Notes: a model not told the origin generated them from the letters alone. 47,199 bases of DNA from JBKBII01 sp046299415 (GCA_046299415.1 JBKBII010000013.1:1-47199), one strand, 5' to 3'; positions 1-9,337 are shown, counted from the stretch's first letter. Translations and numbers: made by a program.

Positions 1-527
1 CGTTCGATTCGCGGCTGTCGCCTCAAGGGTATTCGTGCCGCGATGCGGCTCGGGTCTTTGACTTTCTGAAGATACGGTTTCAGCAGACATCGCGGGTCTC
101 CTGTGCTGCTGGTTGAAGTCGCCGGGCTCTGATGTGCTTTCGACTGTAGTCGCGCGAGTGTGTGCAAACGCAGCCAAGCTCGATGAATACCGTGACGGAT
201 GGTAATCGGCGCAGGCGGTCGATGGCGTAATTGAGAAGGGTCCGAGACGCTAATTTGGGCTTGTGAATGAAGTCAATCAAGACTCGGGAGGCCGTACCGC
301 ACGGTGTTGTCTTTGACGACTGATCGCCGTAGGACGGCAGCGGCCCATTCCCTGGCTGTAGACGCCCGTGCCCGGGAAGGCGTGAACCCAATCAGAGTCT
401 CCTTGGCCGTCGAATCATCTTGAAGCACCAAGCACCAAGCACCAAGCACCAAGCACCAAGCACCAAGCACCAAGCACCAAGCACCATGCATTCATCGGTC
501 GATTGGCCGGCGTGGTGCGCGATGGAT
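1..527. other. Left-edge region without a supported gene
   Basis: No convincing gene is visible apart from the heptamer repeat annotated separately. One forward frame is open from the window edge to a stop near base 119 and could be the tail of a gene lying to the left, but it is too short to recognise. The open frames that run through the heptamer repeat have repetitive translations and are artefacts. Confidence 0.4.
423..485. repeat. Nine perfect tandem copies of a heptamer
   Basis: The unit AAGCACC is repeated nine times without a mismatch, and the array ends 42 bases beyond the stop codon of the minus-strand amidohydrolase. Seven is not a multiple of three, so the array cycles through all frames and gives the repeating peptide GAWCLVL on the minus strand. 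Slippage during replication would change the copy number. No role is known to me; it lies where the transcript of the amidohydrolase would end. Confidence 0.95.
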
Positions 528-1826
528 TCAGGCGCGCGTCTCGGCCCAGCGTTGCGCAGTGGCGCGGAGAGCGTCTTCGTCGATCGATGTGAGAAGGCGG
601 TCTTCGAGCAGGTGACGCCCAGCGACCCAGACATGCTTGATTTGGTTGCGATTCGAAGCGTAGAGAATCGCTGCTGCGGGGTCGTGTTCGGGCCAGGTTT
701 CGATGCAGTCGAGATCGATTGCGATGAGATCAGCCTGCATGCCCGCCTCCAACGTACCAACGGTTTCGTCGAGGCCGAGCACGCGCGCACCTTCGCGGGT
801 CATGAGTGCGAGAGTGTCGTAGGCCGACAGGACGGTGGCGTCGCCGGCAACGGCTTTGGCCACCAACGCCGCAGTGCGCGCCTCGCCAAGCAGATCAAGA
901 TCGTTATTCGAGGCGGCGCCATCTGTGCCGAGCGCGACGGCGACGCCGGCTCGTGTCAGCTTGGCGACGGGACAGAATCCGGAGGCCAGTTTCAGGTTGG
1001 ACTCGACACAGTGAACGACACGCACGCCGTGTTCGACGACTCGGACGATGTCGTCTTGATCGAGTGCGGTCATGTGGACCGCCTGAAATGGACGAGTGAA
1101 GGCGCCGAGACGTGCGAGCCGTGTGATCGGACGTTCGCCAGTCTCGGCGAGTGCCCGGTCGATTTCGGCTTGAGTTTCGTGTACGTGCATCTGGATTGCG
1201 AGATCGGCATCGCTGGCCAGCTCGAGCACTGCGGCGAGGCTTGCGTCGCCGACGGTATAGGGTGCGTGCGGCCCGAGGCCGGCGGTCAGCATTGGGTGAT
1301 CGCACAGGCGCTCGGCAAGAGCACGAGCGCGGGCGAGATAGTCCGTGAGTGAGCGAGCGTAGGGTGTCGGAAAATCGATCACCGGCGCGGTCAGAACGGC
1401 GCGTATGCCGGCGGCCTCGATGGCGTCGGCGGCGGCCTCTGGAAACAGATACATGTCAGCGAACGTGGTGGTGCCCGAGCGCAGCATTTCGGCGATGGCG
1501 AGCTGGGTGCCATCCCGAACGAAGGCCTCGGAAAGCAAGCGGCCTTCGAGCGGCCAGATGTGTTGTTCGAGCCAGGTTTGCAGCGCGCAATCGGACCCGG
1601 CGCCGCGCAGTAGGCTCATCGCGGCGTGGGTGTGTGCGTTGACAAAACCAGGAAGAAGTACGTGGTGATCGAGTGTGATGTGGCGCGCTCTGGGGAAGCG
1701 ATCGCGTGCGAGATCACTGGGCAGGACGTCGAGGATGTGTTGATCGAAGGCGATGGCGGCGTGCTCGAGGCGTTCGCCGTCGATCGTCATCGGCAAGATC
1801 CAGCGGGCATGGACGACAGTGGTCAT
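528..1826 (-). CDS. TRZ/ATZ-family amidohydrolase (probable MTA/SAH-type deaminase)
   Basis: This 432-residue cytoplasmic enzyme belongs to the metal-dependent amidohydrolase superfamily, the branch that deaminates S-adenosylhomocysteine, 5'-methylthioadenosine and related purines or guanine analogues. The metal site is complete: NAHTH (His65, His67), MHVHET (His214, with Glu217 nearby), VHMTALD (His251) and the late TDGAASNNDLD (Asp302). GPHAPY near residue 185 is typical of the MtaD group. Length matches the family (about 430-450 residues). The start ATG gives the usual short beta-sandwich segment before the barrel. The next gene upstream is a secreted nuclease about 260 bases away, so this is probably its own transcript. 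The exact substrate cannot be read from sequence; purine-nucleoside deamination in methionine salvage is the family-based guess. Confidence 0.9.
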   Translation of the reverse strand: MTTVVHARWILPMTIDGERLEHAAIAFDQHILDVLPSDLARDRFPRARHITLDHHVLLPGFVNAHTHAAMSLLRGAGSDCALQTWLEQHIWPLEGRLLSEAFVRDGTQLAIAEMLRSGTTTFADMYLFPEAAADAIEAAGIRAVLTAPVIDFPTPYARSLTDYLARARALAERLCDHPMLTAGLGPHAPYTVGDASLAAVLELASDADLAIQMHVHETQAEIDRALAETGERPITRLARLGAFTRPFQAVHMTALDQDDIVRVVEHGVRVVHCVESNLKLASGFCPVAKLTRAGVAVALGTDGAASNNDLDLLGEARTAALVAKAVAGDATVLSAYDTLALMTREGARVLGLDETVGTLEAGMQADLIAIDLDCIETWPEHDPAAAILYASNRNQIKHVWVAGRHLLEDRLLTSIDEDALRATAQRWAETRA

Positions 1827-2087
1827 GAAATCCTCGCGAGTTTATGGGGGTAGCGCGGATGATCGCAGTGACGCGGGGCCGTTCTTGGTTGTGCCCAGCG
1901 GACGACCTGTGCGTCTACTTTGACCCACGCTTCAGCAAGACCTGCGTCGTTCTGGTGTGACTCTGGCTCGCCGAGCGTGGGGGTCGGTGTACGGCGCGGG
2001 ATTGTTTTTGGGTCGCACGACATCATCGCGGAGAATGCCATTCGCTGCTTGGCTTGCTGCAGTGATGCTCGCGTGTGATGCGGGCAG

Positions 2088-3899
2088 TTAGCGCCGGAGG
2101 TCGATCCAGACCGGGTCGTGATCGGAGCTGCGGTAGGGGGCGGCTGAGTTTTCAAAAGGCATGGCGCCATTGTACGAGCCGAAAGGGGGTTCATCGGCAT
2201 TGATGGCGAAAGCGCCGGCGGCGCTGCGGCGCTGTTCGATGGCTGCATTGCCGAGGGTGTAGTCGAGCTGCGCCGAGCGGCCGCGGAATACATAGGTCGA
2301 GCGCGTTTCGACCGGCTCCTGGCGAAGGTCTTGAAAGCCTTTCTGAGCCGCAAGAGTGAGCGGGGGTTCGAAGGCGTGGGCATTGAAGTCACCGATGATC
2401 AGCGCGGCGTGCCCTGGTGCCTGAGCTCGTAACGCGGCATCAGTTTGCGTTCGTCGTTGCTCGTTCCAGCATCCGGCACCGCGGTCGATGTCGGCGTTGC
2501 GTGAGCGTGAATCGGGGCAACGACTGCGCGAGCGGTTATGCACGACCGTGACATCGAACTCGAAGTCGCCGTCGCGAAAACGCACGAGGAGCGGTGTGCG
2601 CAGATGACTGCGGTGCGTCAGTGCACGGCTGTCGAACATTTCGACGATGGTGGGCCGATAGATCAGGCCGACAGCAATTGCATCGGTGCCCGGCGCGGGG
2701 TGCGGGACGAGCGCGTAGGCGCGCCGGTTTGTGCCGTCGCGGCGCGCGAGGTCGGCGTTTATGCGGTCGATCAAGCGTGCGGCCGCGCCAGGACGATTTT
2801 CGAGTTCGATCAGGCCGAGAATATCGGCATCGAGGGCGATGATCGCGGCGCTTAGTTTGTCGAGCTGTCGTTCGATCTCGGCCGCGTTGGCGGCGCCCCG
2901 GCTGCCTCTCGTGGTGAACCAGTTTTCCAGGTTGAAGGCCGCGATACGCAGCGTATCGGGGCTACGAGCAAGGCCTTCGGGGCGCGGATTGTGCGTGTGC
3001 GTGTCCAGCGGACTCGTGGGATGAACCCGGCGCTCATCAAAGGCTTCGGTGAGGATGCCGGTAATGTCTTTGAGTTGGTCGCCGACCCGTCGGGTCTGGG
3101 TGTCGATATCCAGATGTGGGATGGGGCGGGGGTCGGCACGGTATGAGCCGTCATCGATCACGAGACCATTCGTCAGGGTCTCGGCTGCGCGTCGATTCGG
3201 CGCAGCCGTTTGGGTCGCCGCCATTAAGCGCTGGGGCGCGACACGGAGGCTGCCGTAGCGCCCGAGCTCATAGACGTCGGTGACCACGGGATCGACGATG
3301 CGAACGAGGACGTCGAGTGGGACTTGATCAAGTGGTTTCGGCCTTGACGCGACGCGGTCGGCGGACTGGCTTGATGTGCCGTGGGTTTGCCACGTGAACG
3401 ACTCGCCGTCTTCGGAGGCGCGCAATTCGAGTGGTTGTAGCTCGACTTTGCCGCATACCGTGACGCGGCTCGGTCGTTGCAACTGAATGCGGTCTCGGTA
3501 GCGATCGATCGTTGCCGAAAAGGCTACGCGAGTTCCGGCGTCGACCGCGCTGCGGGGCGCATAGACGAAAAGGCCGCGGGTAGCGGTTCCTTCGCCGCTC
3601 TGGATGAAAAAGCCGCCGAGCTGGCCGGGTTCCTGAAATACGGCGGAAACGGCTGCAACCACGTCGACGCGTTCGCCGATGCGCGACGGCTGCGCGAGCG
3701 TGGCGAGGTCGGTGGGCGGGCGCGAGCATCCGGAGGCTTGGGTCGTCGGTGGCTGTGAGTTTGATCCGCTTGGGCTGACGTCGGCTACGGCCGGTGTCGC
3801 GAGCAGGGCGGCTGACGTGAGCAGGACGAGAAATGCCGCCAGCACTGATGAGTAGGCCGATGAGATGCCTGACGCGAAGGTGCGGCGGGGCCCGTGCAT
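2088..3899 (-). CDS. Secreted endonuclease/exonuclease/phosphatase-family nuclease (ExeM/NucH-like)
   Basis: This is a predicted secreted DNase of about 603 residues. I start it at MHGPRRTFASG because that start gives a classic signal peptide: basic n-region, hydrophobic core (VLAAFLVLLTSAALLA) and an AVA cleavage site. The frame stays open far upstream, but that extension has no protein-like character. An OB-fold-like segment (roughly residues 60-150) comes before the EEP nuclease domain. The domain shows FNLENW, LIELEN (catalytic Glu), VVHNRS, GDFNAH and the terminal SDHDP, the expected metal and phosphate-binding residues. The usual family motif NHFKSK reads HNRSRS here. ExeM-type enzymes degrade extracellular DNA for biofilm turnover or phosphate scavenging. 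The Na/Pi cotransporter is divergently encoded next door, which fits phosphate scavenging; that link is inference. Confidence 0.85.
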   Translation of the reverse strand: MHGPRRTFASGISSAYSSVLAAFLVLLTSAALLATPAVADVSPSGSNSQPPTTQASGCSRPPTDLATLAQPSRIGERVDVVAAVSAVFQEPGQLGGFFIQSGEGTATRGLFVYAPRSAVDAGTRVAFSATIDRYRDRIQLQRPSRVTVCGKVELQPLELRASEDGESFTWQTHGTSSQSADRVASRPKPLDQVPLDVLVRIVDPVVTDVYELGRYGSLRVAPQRLMAATQTAAPNRRAAETLTNGLVIDDGSYRADPRPIPHLDIDTQTRRVGDQLKDITGILTEAFDERRVHPTSPLDTHTHNPRPEGLARSPDTLRIAAFNLENWFTTRGSRGAANAAEIERQLDKLSAAIIALDADILGLIELENRPGAAARLIDRINADLARRDGTNRRAYALVPHPAPGTDAIAVGLIYRPTIVEMFDSRALTHRSHLRTPLLVRFRDGDFEFDVTVVHNRSRSRCPDSRSRNADIDRGAGCWNEQRRTQTDAALRAQAPGHAALIIGDFNAHAFEPPLTLAAQKGFQDLRQEPVETRSTYVFRGRSAQLDYTLGNAAIEQRRSAAGAFAINADEPPFGSYNGAMPFENSAAPYRSSDHDPVWIDLRR

Positions 3900-4329
3900 G
3901 AACCAGCGCAGGATTCGGTGGCTGACGACGGGTTGCGCTCGATCGAAACCCCGGTGGTCCATCCTGTACTCGATACACCGAACGGGCGGGTGCTCTTGTC
4001 GGTGTTCGTTTTCGGTGCGGTACACAGAGTTCGACGCCTGCCGAGGAGGTCGCTGATCAATCGATGATTTTTGGCGGAGGACATGGCGTGGCAGCGCGGC
4101 ATCAGTGGCGTGCTCGGCGCATGATCGGGTGGCGCGGCGATCGCGTAGGCTTCGCGCGCGGTGGTCGGCGAACTTGGGTCGCATGGTCACTCTCGATCGG
4201 TTTAGAAACAGGTGCAGCATACCGGCCCACGATGATTCGTGAAGTGCAACGGTGAATGAGGCTTCGCGACGTGTGACTCGGGACGCGCGCTTGCAGCGCG
4301 CAGGTTGTTCAAGGGGGTGGTCAAGCGCT
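3900..4329. other. Divergent intergenic region between nuclease and Na/Pi cotransporter
   Basis: This stretch of about 430 bases must hold both divergent promoters. I could not pick a convincing sigma70 pair. A 6-bp GCGCGC inverted repeat (4285-4290 and 4296-4301, loop TTGCA) lies 28 bases before the cotransporter start. The GGGGG-rich ribosome binding site of the cotransporter is at about 4312-4318. Confidence 0.5.
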
Positions 4330-6096
4330 ATGAATTTCTCGTCCTGGATCGCTTTTGCTGGCGGTATTGCGTTGTTTTTGCTCGGTATGCAGCTGATGAC
4401 CGAGGGGCTGAAGAACGCAGCCGGCGATGGCCTGCGTGCGGTGCTTGCCCAGGCGACGCGATCGCGTGCTCGGGCGATCGGCGCGGGGATGATGGTGACG
4501 GCGTCGGTGCAGTCATCATCTGCGGTGATCTTTGCGCTTGTGGGCTTCGTTAATGCGGGCCTAATGACGCTGGCCCAAGCGTTCGGCGTGATCTTGGGCG
4601 CGAACATTGGCACCACCGCGACGAGTTGGTTGGTGGCGCTAGCAGGGTTTCGTCTAGATCTTCAGGCGTTGGCGTTGCCTTTGTTGATCGTTGGGATGGG
4701 CCTGCGCGTATTGCGTGGGCGCTATCCGAGCGGTGCCTTTGGCCTTGCGTTGGTTGGGCTCGGCTTGTTTTTTCTGGGCCTGGATTTGCTCAAGGGGGGC
4801 TTTGATGATCTCGCTGGAGCGATCGATTTCTCGGTGCTTGCGTCATGGCCCGTGGTTTTCCAAGTGTTCGCGATGGTTGTGCTCGGGATTGCGTTGACTG
4901 TCTTGATGCAATCTTCGTCGGCGGCCTTGGCAGTGGTTTTGACTGGCGCAGCCGCAGGTTGGATCGATTTGCCGGCGGCGATGGCGATGGTGATTGGTGC
5001 CAATGTCGGCACGACGTCGACCGCGGCGTTTGCCGTGATTGGTGCGACTGCGCCGGCAAAGCGAGCTGCGGCGGCGCATGTGCTGTTTGCGCTGATTGTC
5101 GCTGTCGCAGCGCTGGCGACGTTTCCGGCTGCGCAAATCGCGCTGTCGTGGATCGAAGCACGAGCCGGCGGTTTACACATCGCGGTGTTGTTGGCGATGT
5201 TTCATACGTATACCAAGGTGCTGGGTTTGGTGATTGTGTTGCCGATGGCTGATCGTCTGGCGACTTGGTTGGAAGGCCGTTTTCAATCGGCTGAGCCGGT
5301 GTCGGTCGTTGCGGCTGATGCGCTGGGTCGTGAGTCGGGCGATGGCGCATCGTCTGCTAGCGCGCAGCTGGGACCGAGTTCGGTCGCCGGGGATACATCG
5401 AGGACTTTGGGAGGTGGTGCTCACGCTAGTGAGAGTCGCGTCATGAAGACGGTTCGCATGGCGTTTCTCGATGAGCACGTATTACGCACGCCTGCTCTGG
5501 CGATCGAGGCGTCCAAGCGGGAGCTGGCACGGATGCAGGCGGATGTTTTAGTTCTCGTGCAACAAAGTCTGCAAGGCTCGATTGACGAGGAGCGATTGCT
5601 TGCAGGGAGGCGGCAGGCGAGTGGTGAGGTGATCGAGTTTTCCGAGTGGGTTGCGGCGATTTCGTCAGACGATGAGCGCGATGAGACGCTCGAGCAGCGC
5701 ATGGCGCTGTTGTACGCCGGTCAGTATCTGCAGGATGTGCTCGAGCGATTGGACGGTCTGCGTCGTGGCGCTTTCGGGGTCGAGGCGCGTCCCGCCAACG
5801 ATCCGATGTCGGCGATGTTGCGTTGGCGGGATGCGGTGCTTGCGACGATGACGGCTTGGAGTGCGGGAGCGGCGTTGGAGGCCGGCACTGTTCAGGAGGA
5901 ACGCGAGAGACTCGAGAACGAGTATCAGCGTTTGAAACAAAGTCTGATTCTGGCTGCGTCGGCGCGGGCGGTTCCGGCGGCACGAATGGTCGAGTGGCTC
6001 GATGCGATCAGTGATCTGCGGCGCGTGTTAGATCAATGGGCGAAGTTGACGTTGCGTCGGCTGGCCTTGGGCGCTTTTCCCGAAGTGTCTGCTTGA
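4330..6096 (+). CDS. Na/Pi cotransporter family protein with C-terminal PhoU-like domain
   Basis: This 588-residue inner-membrane protein is of the bacterial NptA/YjbB type, which moves phosphate with sodium. The two inverted repeats each carry the family hallmark: VQSSSAVIFALVGF near residue 60 and LMQSSSAALAVVL near residue 195. Each is followed by a GANIGTT or GANVGTT loop. About eight hydrophobic segments fill residues 1-330; the rest is hydrophilic and helical like PhoU. I chose the ATG at 4330 (MNFSSWIAF) because it follows AAGGGGGTGG at good spacing and starts directly with the first membrane helix; the frame is open 26 codons further upstream. YjbB-type proteins mostly export phosphate in E. 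coli, so direction is uncertain. The polyphosphate:AMP phosphotransferase gene lies convergent downstream. Confidence 0.92.
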   Translation: MNFSSWIAFAGGIALFLLGMQLMTEGLKNAAGDGLRAVLAQATRSRARAIGAGMMVTASVQSSSAVIFALVGFVNAGLMTLAQAFGVILGANIGTTATSWLVALAGFRLDLQALALPLLIVGMGLRVLRGRYPSGAFGLALVGLGLFFLGLDLLKGGFDDLAGAIDFSVLASWPVVFQVFAMVVLGIALTVLMQSSSAALAVVLTGAAAGWIDLPAAMAMVIGANVGTTSTAAFAVIGATAPAKRAAAAHVLFALIVAVAALATFPAAQIALSWIEARAGGLHIAVLLAMFHTYTKVLGLVIVLPMADRLATWLEGRFQSAEPVSVVAADALGRESGDGASSASAQLGPSSVAGDTSRTLGGGAHASESRVMKTVRMAFLDEHVLRTPALAIEASKRELARMQADVLVLVQQSLQGSIDEERLLAGRRQASGEVIEFSEWVAAISSDDERDETLEQRMALLYAGQYLQDVLERLDGLRRGAFGVEARPANDPMSAMLRWRDAVLATMTAWSAGAALEAGTVQEERERLENEYQRLKQSLILAASARAVPAARMVEWLDAISDLRRVLDQWAKLTLRRLALGAFPEVSA

Positions 6097-6109
6097 TGAC
6101 GATGGGGGT

Positions 6110-6167
6110 CGCTTCAGGCGCCCGACTGAGCCCGGGCGACGAGCGCCGATCGAGTGTGCCTGAAGCG
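6110..6167. repeat. Inverted repeat between convergent genes
   Basis: CGCTTCAGGC (6110-6119) is matched exactly by GCCTGAAGCG (6158-6167) with a 38-base loop. It lies just past the cotransporter stop and before the convergent phosphotransferase stop. No T-run follows, so it is either a bidirectional transcript-end hairpin or an unrelated repeat. Confidence 0.5.
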
Positions 6168-6308
6168 CTGAGTCGCGGGAATCGAGATGGACTGGGTGAG
6201 GTCCATTCGGACGGTAGGGTGTTTTATGCCTGAACCAGAACAACGGGCTCTTAATCGGTGGGCATCTGTGCCAGCTCTTGGGTAAGCGCGGCGTGCTTAA
6301 ACGGTACT

Positions 6309-7739
6309 TCAGTTGCCAAGTGTGGCTTCGAGTTGGGTACAGAGTCGCTCAATCGCGTCGATTCGCGCGCGGCGTTTGCATTGAGCTGGTATGACGTACC
6401 ACGGCGCCGCTGGCGCGTGCGTCTCGCGCAACAGGTCGGTGAAGGCTTCCTGATAGTCGTTCCAGCGTTCGCGGTTGCGCCAGTCTTCGTCAGTCAGTTT
6501 GTGGCGTTTGTGCGGTGTGTCGCGGCGGGCGATGAAGCGTTGCAACTGGGTGTCGGCGTCGATATCGAGCAAGAATTTCGCAAGGATGGCGCCATCTGTA
6601 ACGATTTGGCGTTCGAATTCGCGGATTTCTCCGTAGGCTCGCTGCCAAACCTCGGGCGCGGCCAAGCCTTCGACGCGCTCGACCAGTACGCGTCCGTACC
6701 ATGACCGGTCAAACAAGGCAATGCGTCCGCGTCGTGGTAGGCGCGTCCAAAAGCGCCACAGCCAGGGGTGGGCGCGTTCGTCGTCACTGGGGGCTGAAAT
6801 TGAGTGAACACGCATGTGGCGCGGATCCATCGCCCCGGTCATGCGATGCAGGGTACCGCCTTTTCCTGCAGCGTCTGCGCCTTCAAAAACCAAGACCAAC
6901 GAGCGATCGGCGGCGCGGACCCGGCGCAAGAGGCGACCGAGGCGACCTTGGGCCGTGGCGAGTCGGGTTTCGTAATCCTCGCGATCGAGTGGCTCGGCGT
7001 GCGCACCGAGGTGCGGCGGTTTCTCGGATGCAGACACCGCGCGGGGCATCAGCGCGGTGATGGCGTCGAGTGACGGTGGGCGCGAACGGGTCTGTGGCGC
7101 TTCCAGCATCGCGAGCAGTGCGTTGGGTAGTGCGTCGGCGAGGGCGGTGTCGTCGATGACCTGCCACGGCAGGATGTGACCATCAGTGGCGAAGTCGCGA
7201 ATACGGCGTCCGGTTTCGCGGATCGCGGTGTGTTGTTGTACGCGGATCCAGCGCTCAGGAGTGCATTGCCAGGCGGTTGCAGGGTCGCTGGCGAGTTGCT
7301 TCATGCGGGTAAGCTCGCGCTCTTGATCGGAATCGATCCAAATCTTGAGGATTGAGACATTCTCGGCGCTCAGGCTGGCCTCGAAGCGCGCAATCTCGCC
7401 AAGGCGATCGTTGAAAGCCCCGTCACCGATGCGGTGTTCGACGTGGCTGAATAGTAGGTCCTGGTACCAGCCGTGGATGAATACTCCGACACGTCCCAGC
7501 GCGGGGACGCGTCGCCAAAAACGCCACATGGGTGGATATTGATGGTCACATGCTTCGTCCTCGAGGGCATGAACTTCGGTGGCGCGGTTCTCCAGCCAGT
7601 GATCGAGTCGATGCAGTAGTGTTTGGGTGACGGTTGCGGTGTGTCCCGAGAGGACGACGGCGATGCCTCGGTCACCCACTTGAGCCTGCGCAAGTTGTGC
7701 GGCGAGCAGGCGTCGGCGAAGCTTTTTGGATTCGTTCAT
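6309..7739 (-). CDS. Polyphosphate:AMP phosphotransferase (PPK2 class II, two-domain)
   Basis: This 476-residue cytoplasmic enzyme is predicted to transfer phosphate from polyphosphate to AMP, giving ADP. It is a tandem fusion of two PPK2 domains, as in known PAP enzymes of about 490-500 residues. The C-terminal domain (about 250-476) is complete: Walker A GADAAGKGG at 287-295, the FDRSWYGRVLVERVEG block at 343-358 and the lid region with HKLTDEDWRNRERW. The N-terminal domain (1-230) has a degenerate P-loop (SGHTATVTQT at 31-40, no Gly-Lys) and FIHGWYQDLLFSHVE in place of the DRSWY block, so it is expected to be structural. Its gene is convergent with the Na/Pi cotransporter, which suggests a phosphate-storage neighbourhood. 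Start is the first ATG (MNESKKLRRR), the only sensible one. Confidence 0.9.
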   Translation of the reverse strand: MNESKKLRRRLLAAQLAQAQVGDRGIAVVLSGHTATVTQTLLHRLDHWLENRATEVHALEDEACDHQYPPMWRFWRRVPALGRVGVFIHGWYQDLLFSHVEHRIGDGAFNDRLGEIARFEASLSAENVSILKIWIDSDQERELTRMKQLASDPATAWQCTPERWIRVQQHTAIRETGRRIRDFATDGHILPWQVIDDTALADALPNALLAMLEAPQTRSRPPSLDAITALMPRAVSASEKPPHLGAHAEPLDREDYETRLATAQGRLGRLLRRVRAADRSLVLVFEGADAAGKGGTLHRMTGAMDPRHMRVHSISAPSDDERAHPWLWRFWTRLPRRGRIALFDRSWYGRVLVERVEGLAAPEVWQRAYGEIREFERQIVTDGAILAKFLLDIDADTQLQRFIARRDTPHKRHKLTDEDWRNRERWNDYQEAFTDLLRETHAPAAPWYVIPAQCKRRARIDAIERLCTQLEATLGN

Positions 7740-8183
7740 TGGCGTTCCGGCTGAGCGTTTGGCGGGCGAGGTCGTCGATTGGTGGTGGAGAAATCCGTTG
7801 GTCGATCAGTTCCGATATCAATCCTGTGGGTCGGAGCATTGCGCGCTGTCTTGGACGCGGCAGTCTGCCAGTGCAGGAGTCGTGGTGGTACCTTTGCCAA
7901 CGATCGAGCGCACCCGGCGGCTCCAGTGAACTCGACCCGCGCGGCGTTTTATGGCTCGCTGAGTGCGGTCGGCGTTGGCCGAGGAACTTGCGGTGCTGGG
8001 TGCGGATCTAGGATGGCTGCTCAAGACACCTGCTGGCGGATATCGCCGAAAACCGCAAGCCAGCGGTTGCGTTGCGGGTTGATGTTCGCGTCCCGTGACC
8101 GCGCAGGACGCGAGTACGATGACCGCCGTGCAGGGCAAAGTTGCCGGTAGCAGGATCGTTTCATGTGGGGTGGAGAATCCGCG
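7740..8183. other. Divergent intergenic region, no gene seen
   Basis: About 440 bases separate the phosphotransferase start (minus strand) and the zinc hydrolase start (plus strand). Open frames here are short and compositionally poor. I saw no clear promoter pair, hairpin or repeat. Confidence 0.4.
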
Positions 8184-9209
8184 ATGTCGACTGAAATGGC
8201 TCCATCAAGTGAGCCAAGGATTGATGGGAAAATGATCGATATCGGTTCTCTGGAGTTCTATGGGCGGCGAGCGCTGGCGACATCCGCGCCGTCAGTTTTG
8301 GTGTTGGGGGCCGTGCATGGAAACGAGACCTGCGGTACGCAGGCGATTCGGCGAGTTCAGGCTGAACTGGAGTCGGGTGCGCTGGCTCTCGCGCGCGGGC
8401 GTCTGACAATGGCACCGGTGACCAACCCTTTGGCGTATCGGCAGCGAACCCGCATCGGTGAGCGCAATCTGAACCGGAATTTTCGCGAGACGGACGTGCC
8501 TGAAGACTACGAGGATCGCATTGTCAATGTCTTGGCACCGGTGTTACGCGAGCATGACGTGCTGCTCGATCTGCATTCGTTTCATACCGGCGGGCAGCCG
8601 TTCATCATGCTCGGGCCGGAGAACAATGCGGGTGTGCTCGAGCCGTTTTCGCGTGCTGAGCAGGAGTCGGCGTGGGCACTGAGGGTAGGGGCCAAGCGGC
8701 TGGTCGAGGGTTGGCTTGCAACCTACGCAGAGGGGGTGCGCCGCCGTATGGCGAATCCTCGCGCCGAGCGTCGGGCGCAGATGCTGTCGACCGACCCGAG
8801 CTATGGCATTGGGACGACCGAGTACGCCAGAGCGCGTGGTGCGATTGCGCTGACGGTCGAATGTGGCCAACACGATGATCCTCGCGCGCCTGATGTGGCC
8901 TATGCGGCGATCTGCAATACCTTGGCTCATTTCAGATTGATTGATGCTCCGGAGGTCACGCCGGTGGATGAGTATGAGTTGATTCGACTGGTCGAGGTGG
9001 TCGATCGCGACGACGCCGAGGATACGTTTGTGCGCGAGTGGGCAAGCTTCGATCGGCTCACGAAGGGCGAGGAGATCGGTCGCCGCGCGGATGGAACGTC
9101 GGTATGTGCGCCAGCTGATGGTTTTGTGGTGTTCCCGAATCCGAACGCTGTGCCGGGAAACGAGTGGTTTTATCGTGCCGAAGTCTCGCCGCGTGTCCTG
9201 TCCGCCTGA
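8184..9209 (+). CDS. Succinylglutamate desuccinylase/aspartoacylase-family zinc hydrolase
   Basis: This protein of about 341 residues has the zinc carboxypeptidase-like fold of the AstE/AspA family, which cleaves N-acyl amino acids. Visible motifs are AVHGNETCG (zinc ligands His45 and Glu48), the substrate-binding NLNRNFRE, LDLHSFHTG (third zinc ligand) and TVECGQH (catalytic Glu). The C-terminal 90 residues form the beta-rich tail seen in the family. I prefer the ATG at 8184 because GGAG sits nine bases upstream; the in-frame ATG at 8163 has a weaker AGGA and would add seven residues. No arginine-succinyltransferase genes are nearby, so it is unlikely to be AstE proper. A deacylase of unknown substrate is the safest call. 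Confidence 0.85.
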   Translation: MSTEMAPSSEPRIDGKMIDIGSLEFYGRRALATSAPSVLVLGAVHGNETCGTQAIRRVQAELESGALALARGRLTMAPVTNPLAYRQRTRIGERNLNRNFRETDVPEDYEDRIVNVLAPVLREHDVLLDLHSFHTGGQPFIMLGPENNAGVLEPFSRAEQESAWALRVGAKRLVEGWLATYAEGVRRRMANPRAERRAQMLSTDPSYGIGTTEYARARGAIALTVECGQHDDPRAPDVAYAAICNTLAHFRLIDAPEVTPVDEYELIRLVEVVDRDDAEDTFVREWASFDRLTKGEEIGRRADGTSVCAPADGFVVFPNPNAVPGNEWFYRAEVSPRVLSA

Positions 9210-9337
9210 CGTGGTTGACGCCCTGTTCATTGCGAATGCGAGACAACGCTTCCGCTACTGTCCCGTCCTCGGCTCTGCGGACTTTTGAGCCTTGAAATCT
9301 ACTTGCCCCTGCGCTGCGAGGGACTGGGAGACCGTGG

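Noticed and set aside
420..1352. Plus-strand open frame of 310 codons over the amidohydrolase and the heptamer repeat
   Set aside because: It begins inside the heptamer array (repeating KHQAPST) and then runs antisense to a gene with complete catalytic motifs. It is a shadow caused by high GC content.
1823..2392. Minus-strand open frame of 189 codons between the amidohydrolase and nuclease genes
   Set aside because: It overlaps the conserved end of the nuclease, including SDHDP, in another frame, and its translation is Ser/Pro/Ala/Arg-rich with no domain.
3900..4616. Upstream extension of the nuclease frame to 842 residues
   Set aside because: The extra 239 residues lack protein character and run antisense into the Na/Pi cotransporter; the inner start gives a clean signal peptide.
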